The notes under the pieces are model-generated. The model did no database searches and had not been told where the DNA came from. It saw only the letters and a list, made by a program, of their open reading frames with translations. Both the position numbers and the translations under genes were made by a program. From a bacterium (lineage in GTDB: Bacteria > 4484-113 > JAGGVC01): DNA of 38,498 bases. Location: contig JAGGVC010000038.1 in assembly GCA_021158185.1 (NCBI GenBank), forward strand, positions 1-38,498. The letters run 5' to 3'. Positions 6,936 to 15,225 of this stretch are shown piece after piece; position 1 is the first letter of the stretch; each line of letters opens with the position of its first letter.

Positions 6936-9900
6936 TTACGGAACCTGGAACTTCTCAACATAGGGATCAAGTTCATCTTCAGCGAGCCCTGCAACTCGAT
7001 AGTAAGTAAACGTGTTCGCCCACGGATCGCTCGCAGGACGATCCGGAGCAGAGAAGGAATAGAAGAGTCCCGCTCCCTGCTTCGGAATCAGAGAAAGCGC
7101 GTTCGGTGTGATGTTGCCGTCTTTCATCGTAAACACGTCGCCGATAACCTCGTCGATTGTGCGACCGCCGAATACATGATAGACGAAGCCGGTGCTGTCG
7201 CTGCCGATTGCCGCGTTAAGCCCCGCAGCAGGCTTCGGAAGCGTGCTGATAGTCGACCAAGTACCCGTATTCGGGCCGTAAACGTCGGTGAACGTGAATA
7301 CATCCACACTGTCAACGTAATTGCCATTCTGGTCTGTACCGCCGAACACGTACACTTTCCACTGCTCGCCAACACTCGGATCCGGCCACTGCATCACAAC
7401 ATCGAAGTCGTACCTGCCGGTAGGCATGTACTGAATCGGTCCGTTCTGCGGATTTCCGGCGCGGACGTAAGACCAGAACGGGTATCTCGGATTCCTCGGA
7501 TTATCGTCACTAGTGTTGCCGGTCGGATTCTCCCTGATATCGAGAATTCGGAATTCATCGCTCACATGGCCGTCCGCTTCCTTTCCGCCCATAACATAAA
7601 TGTAGGAGAAAGAACCAAGCGGCCAGGGCAAGCTACCAAGATAGAAGAACGAATCGATCGCAAATCCACTATGGCCGTATATACCCACGGGAAGCTGTGC
7701 AACCTGCACACTTGTTTGACCTCAGCCACCACAGTCCGGCACAATCGGGATGCGGGGATCCTCGCCAACCTGCGGCCAATAATCGCGGTCGCGACCAAGG
7801 AAATTATTCCGCCAGATATCTACCTGGTTATTCGTAATCTGGAAATCACCCGTCACGCATCCGCAAAGCTCAAGGCAGTCGATTGGAAGAAGCTCTGTGC
7901 CGAAGCCCGGCGGATAGTATTTCTGAACCGTGGTCAGCGGGATACCATTCTCGTCACGTCCTCCGATCACATATATTACGGGAACCCCATAACCGGGACC
8001 GTTCATACCGTTGCTGTCGAGCCCCCTGTCATTGGGATCATCCGGAGAGAAGTTTCCGGCTATCCCCGCCATCGCAACGCATCCCGCATAGTCCGCACCT
8101 TCGGGATTTGTTTCGACTGGTTCGTGCGTGAATATCGCGCACGCGTTGCCCCTAGGCACGAAGTCGTCAGCGCGAAGGGATGTCCGTGCGGGAGTCATAT
8201 ACCTCATCGGACCGACGGGAAATGCTCCTCCGCCGATGCCGCCAAGAGTTCCGTCTCCGGCAGGCGACTGCGACGTCGCATTAAGCTCTATCCACGAATT
8301 CGCGGGATAGAGAACCGGGTTGTTGTGGAAGCCGGTCTGGTAGCCGGTCGGACTGTCGCCTGCAGGATCTTCGCCGTTCGGGTTGTATGCCCATGCGCTC
8401 TGTGTCAGCTCAACAATACCCTCGAAAACACCGGCAGTATCAACCTTGTCGCCACCGAACATAAATGTTATCCCCAGGAAGGGATGAGTAGTAACTGCAG
8501 GATTGGATCTTGCTTCAGGCGCCTGGTTGCCGTAGTTCGGGCTCTTGCCGACGAACGTATGCGTTTCTGGCTTGAGAGCGTCGTAGGAAAAGCTCGCAGC
8601 CTGCGGAGTCATGGTTATCGCATTCGAAACCGCCTCGCTGCCGAGAGCGTCCGTAACGACAAGCTGCACGATTATCGGGTCGTAAACTACGCCTCCGCCC
8701 TGGATCGGCGTTAACGGCACACTTGCAAAGTGGAAATCGGGATTAGGTACGTTGGTTGAATTGGGCGTTACGATTGCAGAGCCGACGAGCGAGCGTGAAG
8801 GATTTGTCGCATCATCGGTTACCGTTGAATTGCTGTAAACAACCCAGGTATATTCATACGGCTCCTTGCCGCCGCTTACTTCGCTCGTGAAATTACTCGA
8901 GAAGGGTACGCTGGCGTTTACTACGTTAGCCATAATTACAACGCCGATCTGCTGAGCTTCTTCAACTCGAACCTCAATCAATCCGCTTTGAACCTCAAGC
9001 CCCTCGGAGTCACGAACGGTAAAGAGCGCCTGGTAAATGCCGGGCGAGACGTACGTATGCTCGGCCTGCGAGATATCCTTCCATCCTGTTCCCTCGCCTT
9101 CGCCGAAATCCCACTTGTACTCGTATGGAGCAACTCCGCCTTCCGCACCGCCATCGAAAGTAACACGCAGGGGAGCCTGTCCTGTAGGCGGATTTGCAAA
9201 TGCAGAGAGAATAAGGGCGGAGCTTGCGGGATATACGTTTATCTCAGCATTGAATGCGTTCGTTCTGCCGATAGCATCAACAACCTCGAGAGTCGGATAA
9301 TAGACCCATTTCTCAGGTGTTCCGCTACCGTCAGCATCTACCGGTGTACCGATTACTTCGTAAGTGAAGAACGGATTCTGCACGAACGAGTCGAAGCTTC
9401 CATCGTTGTCGAAGTCCCACCTGTAGTTGTAAGGCGGAGTTCCACCCGATGCAAAGCCCTCGAAGTTCACAAGAAGAGGTACCGGGCCGGCAGTTCTGTT
9501 CATCCCGAACAATGCAACGAGCGGCTGCGTTTCGCCTGAAGGAGCCTGCCCATTCACGAGAATGGTGCGATAGCCGCTTGCCAAGCTGCCGTCCGCATCG
9601 GTAACCCTCACCATCGCAACGCTCGTAACGTTGTACGTATGGTATGGAGTCTGGGATGTGGAATCGAATATTCCGTCGTTTTCAAAATCCCACGCGTACT
9701 CGTAAGGCTCACGACCGCCCGTGGCGCTCACGAACAGGTTGACTTCCAGCGGCGCTGCTCCGGAACTGGGAGTCGCCGAGATCAAGAGGGATATCGGAGA
9801 ACCTTCCGGCAACTGAGGATCCTGAGGACTGCCCGTGCCGTCATCCTGCGAAGGACCGGCACCGCCTGTATTCCCATCACCGGGAATGGTGGAAACCGAG

Positions 9901-9980
9901 CCGCCACCACCACAAGACAGAGCAAACATAAGCAGGGCAATCACCAAGATACCTGCAACCAAGTAAATTGACCTTTTCAT
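6936..9980 (-). CDS. PKD- and Kelch-repeat lipoprotein with one in-frame UGA; candidate selenoprotein
   Basis: Read through one TGA at 7724-7722, this is a 1014-residue lipoprotein. The signal peptide ends ALLMFALSC with lipidated Cys23, then a Gly/Asp linker. PKD domains follow at about 60-140, 150-260, 265-350 and 355-460 (PYEYAWDFENDG, PYNYRWDFDNDG, PYEYKWDFGEGEG, PYEYTWVVYS). A Kelch propeller runs from about 460 to the end (PVIYVIGGRDENG before the TGA; SYIYVMGGKEADG and WKVYVFGGTDQNG after it). The TGA falls in a Cys-rich inter-blade insertion: DCLELCGC, then PDCGG-(TGA)-GQTS. The frame is unchanged across it, and homologous blades lie on both sides. A SECIS-like hairpin follows immediately. 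A GTG at 7709 could start the distal part but has no ribosome site and would yield a signal-less half propeller. GGAGG precedes the ATG. Alternatives: nonsense mutation or sequence error. Confidence 0.75.
7692..7713 (-). promoter_or_regulatory. SECIS-like hairpin after the in-frame UGA
   Basis: Minus-strand RNA directly after the UGA folds with arms UGUGC (7710-7706) and GCACA (7700-7696) around the loop AGGUU. AAG/CUU pairs extend the stem, with one bulged G at 7695. The loop starts 16 bases after the UGA. In E. coli fdhF the SelB-binding loop AGGUCU starts 17 bases after its UGA and is also closed by UGC/GCA. The bulged U of fdhF is not reproduced on the 5' side. This is a fold by eye, not a computed energy. 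Confidence 0.5.
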
Positions 9981-10146
9981 TTTTAGACCTCCAAGGGGCT
10001 TTTAGGCTAATGACAAAACCAAAGCCCATTTAAAGCGCTTACTAGCACAGCCAGAATGGCTGGCCGAGTGTGTTATACCCATCACTAAAACAGCACAAAC
10101 GGGGATAAGCGATCCCCACCAAATTTAACAAGTTGTTTCAAATGGG

Positions 10147-10710
10147 TCAATTCCTTACGCGCTCGAGATACTCACCGGAACGCGTGTCGATCTTGACCTT
10201 TTCGCCTGTATTCACAAAGAGCGGCACCCTTACAACCGCGCCCGTTTCGAGCGTTGCGGGCTTGGTTGTATTACTAACGGTATCACCCCTGATGCCGGGT
10301 TCGGCCTCTGTGACTTCGAGTACAACGGTAATCGGCAACTCGATGTTAATGATTTCATTACCGTAAAACTCGCCTTTAACCGTTTCACCCTCCCTGATGA
10401 ACTTCGAAATACCGCCGAATACGTCGCGAACGACCTCAAATTGCTCGTACGTTACGGTATCCATCAGCGTCAGCATATCACCATCTCCGAACAGATACTG
10501 CAGTTCCTTACCTTCAACGCGAACATCCTGGAACTTCGCATCTGTACGGCTGGTCTCCTCGATAATCGCTCCGCTTCTCATGTCCTTGATCTTCAGACGC
10601 ACAAACGCCGGACCTTTGCCGGGTTTGATATGAGCATATTCGAGAACCTTCCAGATGCTGTCTTTGTATTCAAATACAACTCCGGGTTTAAGATCGTTTG
10701 CCGATATCAC
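10147..10710 (-). CDS. efp: Elongation factor P
   Basis: EF-P binds between the P and E sites of the ribosome and relieves stalling at consecutive prolines. The protein has 187 residues and the usual three beta-barrel domains: KOW-like N-terminus (MISANDLKPGVVFEYKD), OB domain in the middle, and a C-terminal OB domain with VSNTTKPATLETGAVVRVP. The loop HIKPGKGPAFVR presents Lys32, the residue modified in many bacteria. I see no modification gene (epmA, epmB or ymfI) in the window. The start is GTG at 10710, with GGAGG ten bases upstream. It follows pepQ by 32 bases, a pairing common in many bacteria, and precedes two lipoprotein genes, one of which encodes a run of five prolines. Confidence 0.97.
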   Translation of the reverse strand: MISANDLKPGVVFEYKDSIWKVLEYAHIKPGKGPAFVRLKIKDMRSGAIIEETSRTDAKFQDVRVEGKELQYLFGDGDMLTLMDTVTYEQFEVVRDVFGGISKFIREGETVKGEFYGNEIINIELPITVVLEVTEAEPGIRGDTVSNTTKPATLETGAVVRVPLFVNTGEKVKIDTRSGEYLERVRN

Positions 10711-10742
10711 TTCTGAATATCCTCCAAATGCGCCATTGAAGC

Positions 10743-11840
10743 CTAGCCCACTACCATAAGATCACACTCAAGGTTGTTGAGTTTTTCAACACCATTGCTG
10801 GTAACTAGAACGAGATCCTCTATTCTTATGCCTCCCTCGCCTGGGACATAGATCCCCGGCTCGACCGACATCACACATCCGGCCGGAATGACATTCTCCG
10901 CCCCCATTGCAAAGACCGGTTTCTCGTGCACCTCGATGCCGATGGAATGTCCCAGCCCATGCGTGTAGACATGCTCTCCAAATCCAGCCTCCAGGATAAT
11001 ATTACGAGCCACAGCGTCAATCTCCGCACCGGTCAAGCCCGCAGATATCATCCTCTCGGCAGCCCACTTGGCTTCGAACACGGCATCGTACCGCTGCTTC
11101 CAGATTTCCGGACAATCCTTGAAAAAAACAGTACGGGTCATATCAGAACAATAGCCTTTGTAAATCACGCCCACATCGAACGTGATGGGAGCTTCCGGAA
11201 CGAGAACCTGATCGGTATAGCCTGCGTGCGGCTTTGAGCTGTTTTTCCCGCTTGCAATAATCGGTGAAAAACTGACCATATCACCGCCGCGCTTCCTTAG
11301 TATATACTCGAATTCCGCTTCGAGATCCCGTTCCGTCACGCCGTCACGAACGAAGCCGAGAACATCCTTGAGACTCTCTTCATTGATGCGGATCGACTCA
11401 CGCAAGAGAGAAACTTCACTTTCGTCCTTGATCATGCGAAGCTTCTCGACAGCGTTGACTGTCGGAACAATCTCGATTGGCGCAAGTACCTTTGTATACT
11501 TGTTGAATGTCGCGACAGGCATTTGGGCAGCCTCAATACCGAGCCTTTTTGTGCCGAGAACGGATGTGAGTTCCTTCAGTTGCTCGTCCAGCTTCTTCCC
11601 TGTTGTGTCCACGATTTCGAAGTGGGAAATCGTCTTTCCAGCGCTTTCGATGTAGCGGCTGTCGGTAAGAAACAGTCTCTCGTTCTCGGTAAAAAGCAAA
11701 TACGCGGTTGAACCGGTGAATCCCGTCAGGTAATAAATGTTCGGAGTCAGGTTCATTCCGTGCGACGGCATAACGAGCAGGCTGTCCACGCCCAGTGCGC
11801 CAAAGTTCGCCACGAGTTTTTCAACGCGTTTCGAATACAT
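10743..11840 (-). CDS. pepQ: Xaa-Pro aminopeptidase/dipeptidase, M24 family
   Basis: This cytoplasmic metallopeptidase removes residues before proline. Residues 1-130 form the creatinase-type N-terminal domain. The C-terminal pita-bread domain carries the five metal ligands: two Asp in ITFDVGVIYKGYCSDMTRT, His in THGLGHSIGIEVHE, Glu in SVEPGIYVPGEGG and Glu in GIRIEDLV. At 365 residues the length fits the PepQ/YqhT group of single-subunit-length enzymes. Whether it acts as an aminopeptidase or a dipeptidase cannot be decided from sequence alone. The ATG at 11840 has TGGAG eight bases upstream and a good promoter at 11869-11897. efp follows. Confidence 0.93.
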   Translation of the reverse strand: MYSKRVEKLVANFGALGVDSLLVMPSHGMNLTPNIYYLTGFTGSTAYLLFTENERLFLTDSRYIESAGKTISHFEIVDTTGKKLDEQLKELTSVLGTKRLGIEAAQMPVATFNKYTKVLAPIEIVPTVNAVEKLRMIKDESEVSLLRESIRINEESLKDVLGFVRDGVTERDLEAEFEYILRKRGGDMVSFSPIIASGKNSSKPHAGYTDQVLVPEAPITFDVGVIYKGYCSDMTRTVFFKDCPEIWKQRYDAVFEAKWAAERMISAGLTGAEIDAVARNIILEAGFGEHVYTHGLGHSIGIEVHEKPVFAMGAENVIPAGCVMSVEPGIYVPGEGGIRIEDLVLVTSNGVEKLNNLECDLMVVG

Positions 11841-11868
11841 CCATTAAGCTCCAGTAATAAAGCTTGTT

Positions 11869-11897
11869 ATTCTATCATCGAAAAATCCCACATGCAA
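11869..11897 (-). promoter_or_regulatory. sigma70-type promoter of pepQ-efp
   Basis: On the minus strand TTGCAT (11897-11892) and TAGAAT (11874-11869) are separated by 17 bases. Transcription would start near 11862, leaving a leader of about 20 bases with the TGGAG site. Confidence 0.6.
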
Positions 11898-12049
11898 GAA
11901 ACAAAGCAGGTTTCCGATGCATTATATATGCTTCTTCTCAGTGTTTTCACAGAGACAAGCACGGCAGAAAATACTCATTCACTTCCTGCAAGCGCTGAAT
12001 ATCTGAATTTTAAGAGTGGCACATGCTCAGAATTGAAATTTCTAGCGGA

Positions 12050-12454
12050 TTATTTCGCCTTTTTCGACCAGCCTGTACCGCCCGTACCGTTTATCGCCCA
12101 CATTTCATACTCGGCACTTCTTGCAAGCGAGCTGTTCGGAGCCATTTCGACGACTTTTGTAAAGAGTTCAAGCGCATCGTCGTTTTTCTTAAGCGTCCTC
12201 AGGATCAATGCCATTTCAAATAACACTTCTTGATCGGCGGGCACAATTTCAATATATTCCGAATAAACCTTGAACGCTTCTTCCAGCAGGTTGGCATTGT
12301 TGAGCGCTTCGGCATAGCTTTCCATGCTAGCCGGATCATCATGCGCCTCAAGGTAGGCAACGCGCGCGACACTCAGCGCCGATGCACCATCCGCTTTCTT
12401 TGTAGCCTTCAACGTGGCCTTAGCGTCTCCGAACAGATAACTGTTTTCGCTCAA
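12050..12454 (-). CDS. Small TPR-repeat protein
   Basis: This 134-residue soluble protein has no signal peptide. Alpha-helical TPR-like units are visible: DPASMESYAEALNNANLLEE, AFKVYSEYIEIVPADQEVLF and ALILRTLKKNDDALELFTKV, each ending near a proline as TPRs do. It ends WAINGTGGTGWSKKAK, a Gly-rich basic tail. A scaffold or binding role is likely but the partner is unknown. The start is TTG with GGGGGT eight bases upstream; GAGG also lies very close. It has its own -10 box and sits between the lytic transglycosylase and pepQ genes on the same strand. Confidence 0.75.
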   Translation of the reverse strand: MSENSYLFGDAKATLKATKKADGASALSVARVAYLEAHDDPASMESYAEALNNANLLEEAFKVYSEYIEIVPADQEVLFEMALILRTLKKNDDALELFTKVVEMAPNSSLARSAEYEMWAINGTGGTGWSKKAK

Positions 12455-12482
12455 ATTCCTCTACCCCCAGATAGAGTACTAA

Positions 12483-12488
12483 ATTATA
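12483..12488 (-). promoter_or_regulatory. -10 box of the small TPR gene
   Basis: Perfect TATAAT on the minus strand, about 28 bases before the TTG start. No good -35 at normal spacing. The rest of the gap 12491-12698 shows no gene or clear terminator for the upstream gene. Confidence 0.45.
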
Positions 12489-12698
12489 CCCAGAAACCAC
12501 ATATCTATACGCAAAAAACACTCCTTTTGTTCATTTTCGCGAGCTGTTGTCATAAAGCAGCCAACCACAGGCGTCTAGATGGTGAAGGAGCACGCTGTTT
12601 TCCGAAATTGCATTGCTCTGGCTGATTAAGATACGTAAGCATCGGTCGGGCAGCGGGAAAACGCTCTTTCTTAGTGGTGCACTAGAATTTCAGCTCAG

Positions 12699-15038
12699 TC
12701 ATTCCTCGCCATCAAGCATTTTGTAGATCAGCTCATATTTGAGAACCTTCTTTGTGAACACTTCGTTTTCATAATTGGGAATAAGCTCTGCATAAAGCCA
12801 GCCGGGAGCACTGGAAAACCAGCTTTTCCACCTGTTGGCATTGCCCGGCCCCGCATTATAGGCGCTTATTATCACTTCATCAGGCTGATGAGCAGTTCGC
12901 TCGTACTTCAGGTGAGCGATGTATGCAACGCCGAGTTCGATGTTCGCATTGGGGCCTGTCTTCCAATCACCGAGGTTCTTAGCCCTGCCGGTGCCAAGAA
13001 GCCAGTCGGCGGTGTCGGGCATAATCTGCATAAGCCCGCGCGCACCCGCGCTGCTGACGGCGCCCGGACGAAATCCCGATTCTTTTTTCATAATCGCCCA
13101 GATCAGCGCAGGTGATATCCTGTGGCGTTCAGCAGCATTGCGCACTTCTTCCTCAAACGGCCTTGGAAAAGCGATTCCGATAAGCTCATCAACGAGATCG
13201 GGATCGCTTACGATGCCCTTTTCCAGAAGTTTCTCGGCAAACCAGGCGGCGCTTTCCGAATTACCGTAATTATCTCGTGCAAAAATCTCCTCGGAGAGCG
13301 AGATGTCGGGAAACAACCATTCGGCGTTTATTGCGCTTTCCCGGCCGAGATCGGTAAGCCCAATGCCGAAGAAGATTTCATCCACTCTTTCCGGCTGCTG
13401 GATTAACGGATCGAAGCCCCTTTCGGGAGATGCCGGGCCGTCTGCTGTATAAAGCTCGTAGTATGTATAACTCTTCCAGGCAAGTTCCTTCAGAGCTTGC
13501 TCCGCACCGTTGGAATCGCCCAATTCAATTGCCATCCTATATGCCCAATAGTTGCGAAGAACATCTGCTTTCCTTCCTTTCCCGTCGAGCCCGGACATAA
13601 GCAGCCTGATGTCTTTATTCCTTTCCTTGTAGAAATAAATCGGGAGAAGCTCTTCTGCGGCTGGAACGAAATAATCACTGCTCAGGTGATTATTCAAGAT
13701 GAATTCGAGATCGCTTACTGCACCTTCAAGGTTATAGGATTTGATTCCCTTGTTTGCCTTTGAAAGCAAATAGCGCCGCCAGCGCGCCTCGGCGCTTATA
13801 GGTGCTCCGAGCGCGGCACTTTCGAGAAAATGGTACTCCGCCCTTTCGTAATCACGATTATCAGACTCGTAACCTGCCAGGAAGTACAGCGCGCTTGCAA
13901 TCGTTCCATCAGATGCACCTGCCAGGTTCAACGTTGCAAGATCGTCCTTCGCGGATTCCGGATTGCCAAGATCGAACTCGAGGTACATCCTGGATAGAAG
14001 TAAATCTTCCTGAATTTCCTTTCCTGCTCCGACGTTGAGAATCCAGCTCAATTCGTTTAGAAGTTCGAGAGAAAGATCTCTCCCTGCGGCTGCCTTCGCG
14101 GCCGTCAGAAAATCGCCCTTTTCAACTTTTAGCGACGGATCCTTTTTTGAAAGCGCGGATACAATCCCAAGAACGCCTAGTCTTGTTTGGCTGCCGCCTG
14201 AATCATCGCTCCTGAGCGAGCGGATGTAATGCTGCAAAGCGATGCTCGCGTCGCCTTGTTCGAGAAAATAATCGCCCCAGGTGCGGTCGGCGCGCGCCTT
14301 TTCCCACGTGAAACCACTTACGTATTCCAAGCGCTTTGAAACCATCTCGGCTTTTTCGGTATCACCCGTCGCCAATGCACCAGCGATCGTCGCTGCGTAC
14401 ACTTTGGGTCTTAGGCCGTTCATCTTGTTCGTATCCAGCAGTTTCGAAAGAATCTTCAGCGCTGCCCCGTGCTCGCCGAGTTCCTGGTAGCTCCGCGCGA
14501 GCAAATAGTCAATCTGATCGTCGAGAATCTTCGGGACGGATATGCCGCTTCTCGGGTTCTTTATCGCAAGCATCTCGTTTCTTGCGCTTTGCCAGTCGCC
14601 AAGTATGGCGAACCGGTAGCCCTGGTTGAATCTGAAAACACCATACACCGGCCATTCGACAAGCTTCATCCACTTTTCATCGCTCTTCTCGTTTTCGAAA
14701 TCTCCGTTCTCCGCTTCACTGTTGAGTGATTTGAAAAGTGACAGCACTTGCGAGAATCGCTTCGAATCGACGCCCGTTGTCCGCATTATCAGATCCGCTC
14801 TGCCCAGATTGCCTTCAAGAACGAGGAGATCAACGTACTTGCTAAGCGCTTCTTCGTCGCTTGGATTATTCTCAAGTTGCTTTAGGAGTTTCTGTTTAAG
14901 CGGCTCCGTACGGCAGAGCTTTTCGAACTGCTCCTCAGGTGACATCCCATACTGCAGATACCAGCTGTAGCCCAGAAAAACGAGCCCTGATGTCGCTGCA
15001 AAAATTACTATCATCCAAAGGATTGCCCGTTTGATCAA
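12699..15038 (-). CDS. Membrane-anchored TPR lytic transglycosylase (SLT/Slt70 type)
   Basis: The enzyme cleaves the MurNAc-GlcNAc bond of peptidoglycan, forming 1,6-anhydroMurNAc, in the periplasm. The N-terminal hydrophobic segment AILWMIVIFAATSGLVFLGY is a signal anchor. Residues about 35-600 are helical TPR-like repeats, matching the superhelical U/L domain of Slt70. The catalytic SLT domain is at about 635-779. The catalytic Glu is residue 653 in AIMKKESGFRPGAVS, followed by GARGLMQIMPDTA, the substrate-groove motif IISAYNAGPGNANRW, and IPNYENEVFTKKV. At 779 residues it is somewhat longer than E. coli Slt70 and keeps its membrane anchor. The start is TTG at 15038 with GAGGTGG four bases upstream. 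It diverges from the DUF6754-type cluster. Confidence 0.92.
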   Translation of the reverse strand: MIKRAILWMIVIFAATSGLVFLGYSWYLQYGMSPEEQFEKLCRTEPLKQKLLKQLENNPSDEEALSKYVDLLVLEGNLGRADLIMRTTGVDSKRFSQVLSLFKSLNSEAENGDFENEKSDEKWMKLVEWPVYGVFRFNQGYRFAILGDWQSARNEMLAIKNPRSGISVPKILDDQIDYLLARSYQELGEHGAALKILSKLLDTNKMNGLRPKVYAATIAGALATGDTEKAEMVSKRLEYVSGFTWEKARADRTWGDYFLEQGDASIALQHYIRSLRSDDSGGSQTRLGVLGIVSALSKKDPSLKVEKGDFLTAAKAAAGRDLSLELLNELSWILNVGAGKEIQEDLLLSRMYLEFDLGNPESAKDDLATLNLAGASDGTIASALYFLAGYESDNRDYERAEYHFLESAALGAPISAEARWRRYLLSKANKGIKSYNLEGAVSDLEFILNNHLSSDYFVPAAEELLPIYFYKERNKDIRLLMSGLDGKGRKADVLRNYWAYRMAIELGDSNGAEQALKELAWKSYTYYELYTADGPASPERGFDPLIQQPERVDEIFFGIGLTDLGRESAINAEWLFPDISLSEEIFARDNYGNSESAAWFAEKLLEKGIVSDPDLVDELIGIAFPRPFEEEVRNAAERHRISPALIWAIMKKESGFRPGAVSSAGARGLMQIMPDTADWLLGTGRAKNLGDWKTGPNANIELGVAYIAHLKYERTAHQPDEVIISAYNAGPGNANRWKSWFSSAPGWLYAELIPNYENEVFTKKVLKYELIYKMLDGEE

Positions 15039-15066
15039 GCCGCCACCTCAGAGACGAAAGACTGGC

Positions 15067-15075
15067 ATTTTACCA
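15067..15075 (-). promoter_or_regulatory. extended -10 promoter of the lytic transglycosylase
   Basis: The minus strand reads TGG-TAAAAT. The start site would fall near 15060, leaving a 20-25 base leader that includes GAGGTGG. Confidence 0.45.
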
Positions 15076-15208
15076 TTTCCTTAGAAAAGCCTGAAATGAA
15101 TACACGTAAAATCTGCATAATCTACCATTTGATTTTATAGATAATGCTGAGGACGTATCTTGATCGGGAACGATTGAATACTAGAAGTCATAACCCCGTC
15201 TACAGGCA

Positions 15209-15217
15209 TGCTACAAT
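15209..15217 (+). promoter_or_regulatory. extended -10 promoter of the first DUF6754-type gene
   Basis: TGC-TACAAT ends 8 bases before the GTG at 15226. The box overlaps an ATG (15208) that might otherwise be taken as the start, so a transcript from here could not include that ATG. A leaderless mRNA starting at the GTG is predicted. Confidence 0.5.
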
Positions 15218-15225
15218 CCATCCCC

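Noticed and set aside
6936-7709. Separate 257-codon gene starting at GTG 7709
   Set aside because: It is in the same frame as the upstream ORF, lacks a ribosome site and signal peptide, and begins mid-propeller. It is better read as the distal part of one gene.
7722-7724. Genome-wide reassignment of UGA to a sense codon
   Set aside because: RF2 is present with its UGA-dependent frameshift, and other genes in the window (STAS, menA-like, cutA) end in TGA.
6888-8714. 608-codon open frame on the plus strand, opposite the upstream Kelch gene
   Set aside because: The product is Arg/His-rich with no domain, signal or ribosome site, as expected for the antisense of a GC-biased coding frame. The minus strand encodes clear Kelch blades throughout.
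10072-10077. Minus-strand TATAAC as promoter of the upstream Kelch gene
   Set aside because: The hexamer is reasonable but no -35 or TG extension fits, and it lies about 90 bases from the start; I could not separate it from cotranscription with efp.
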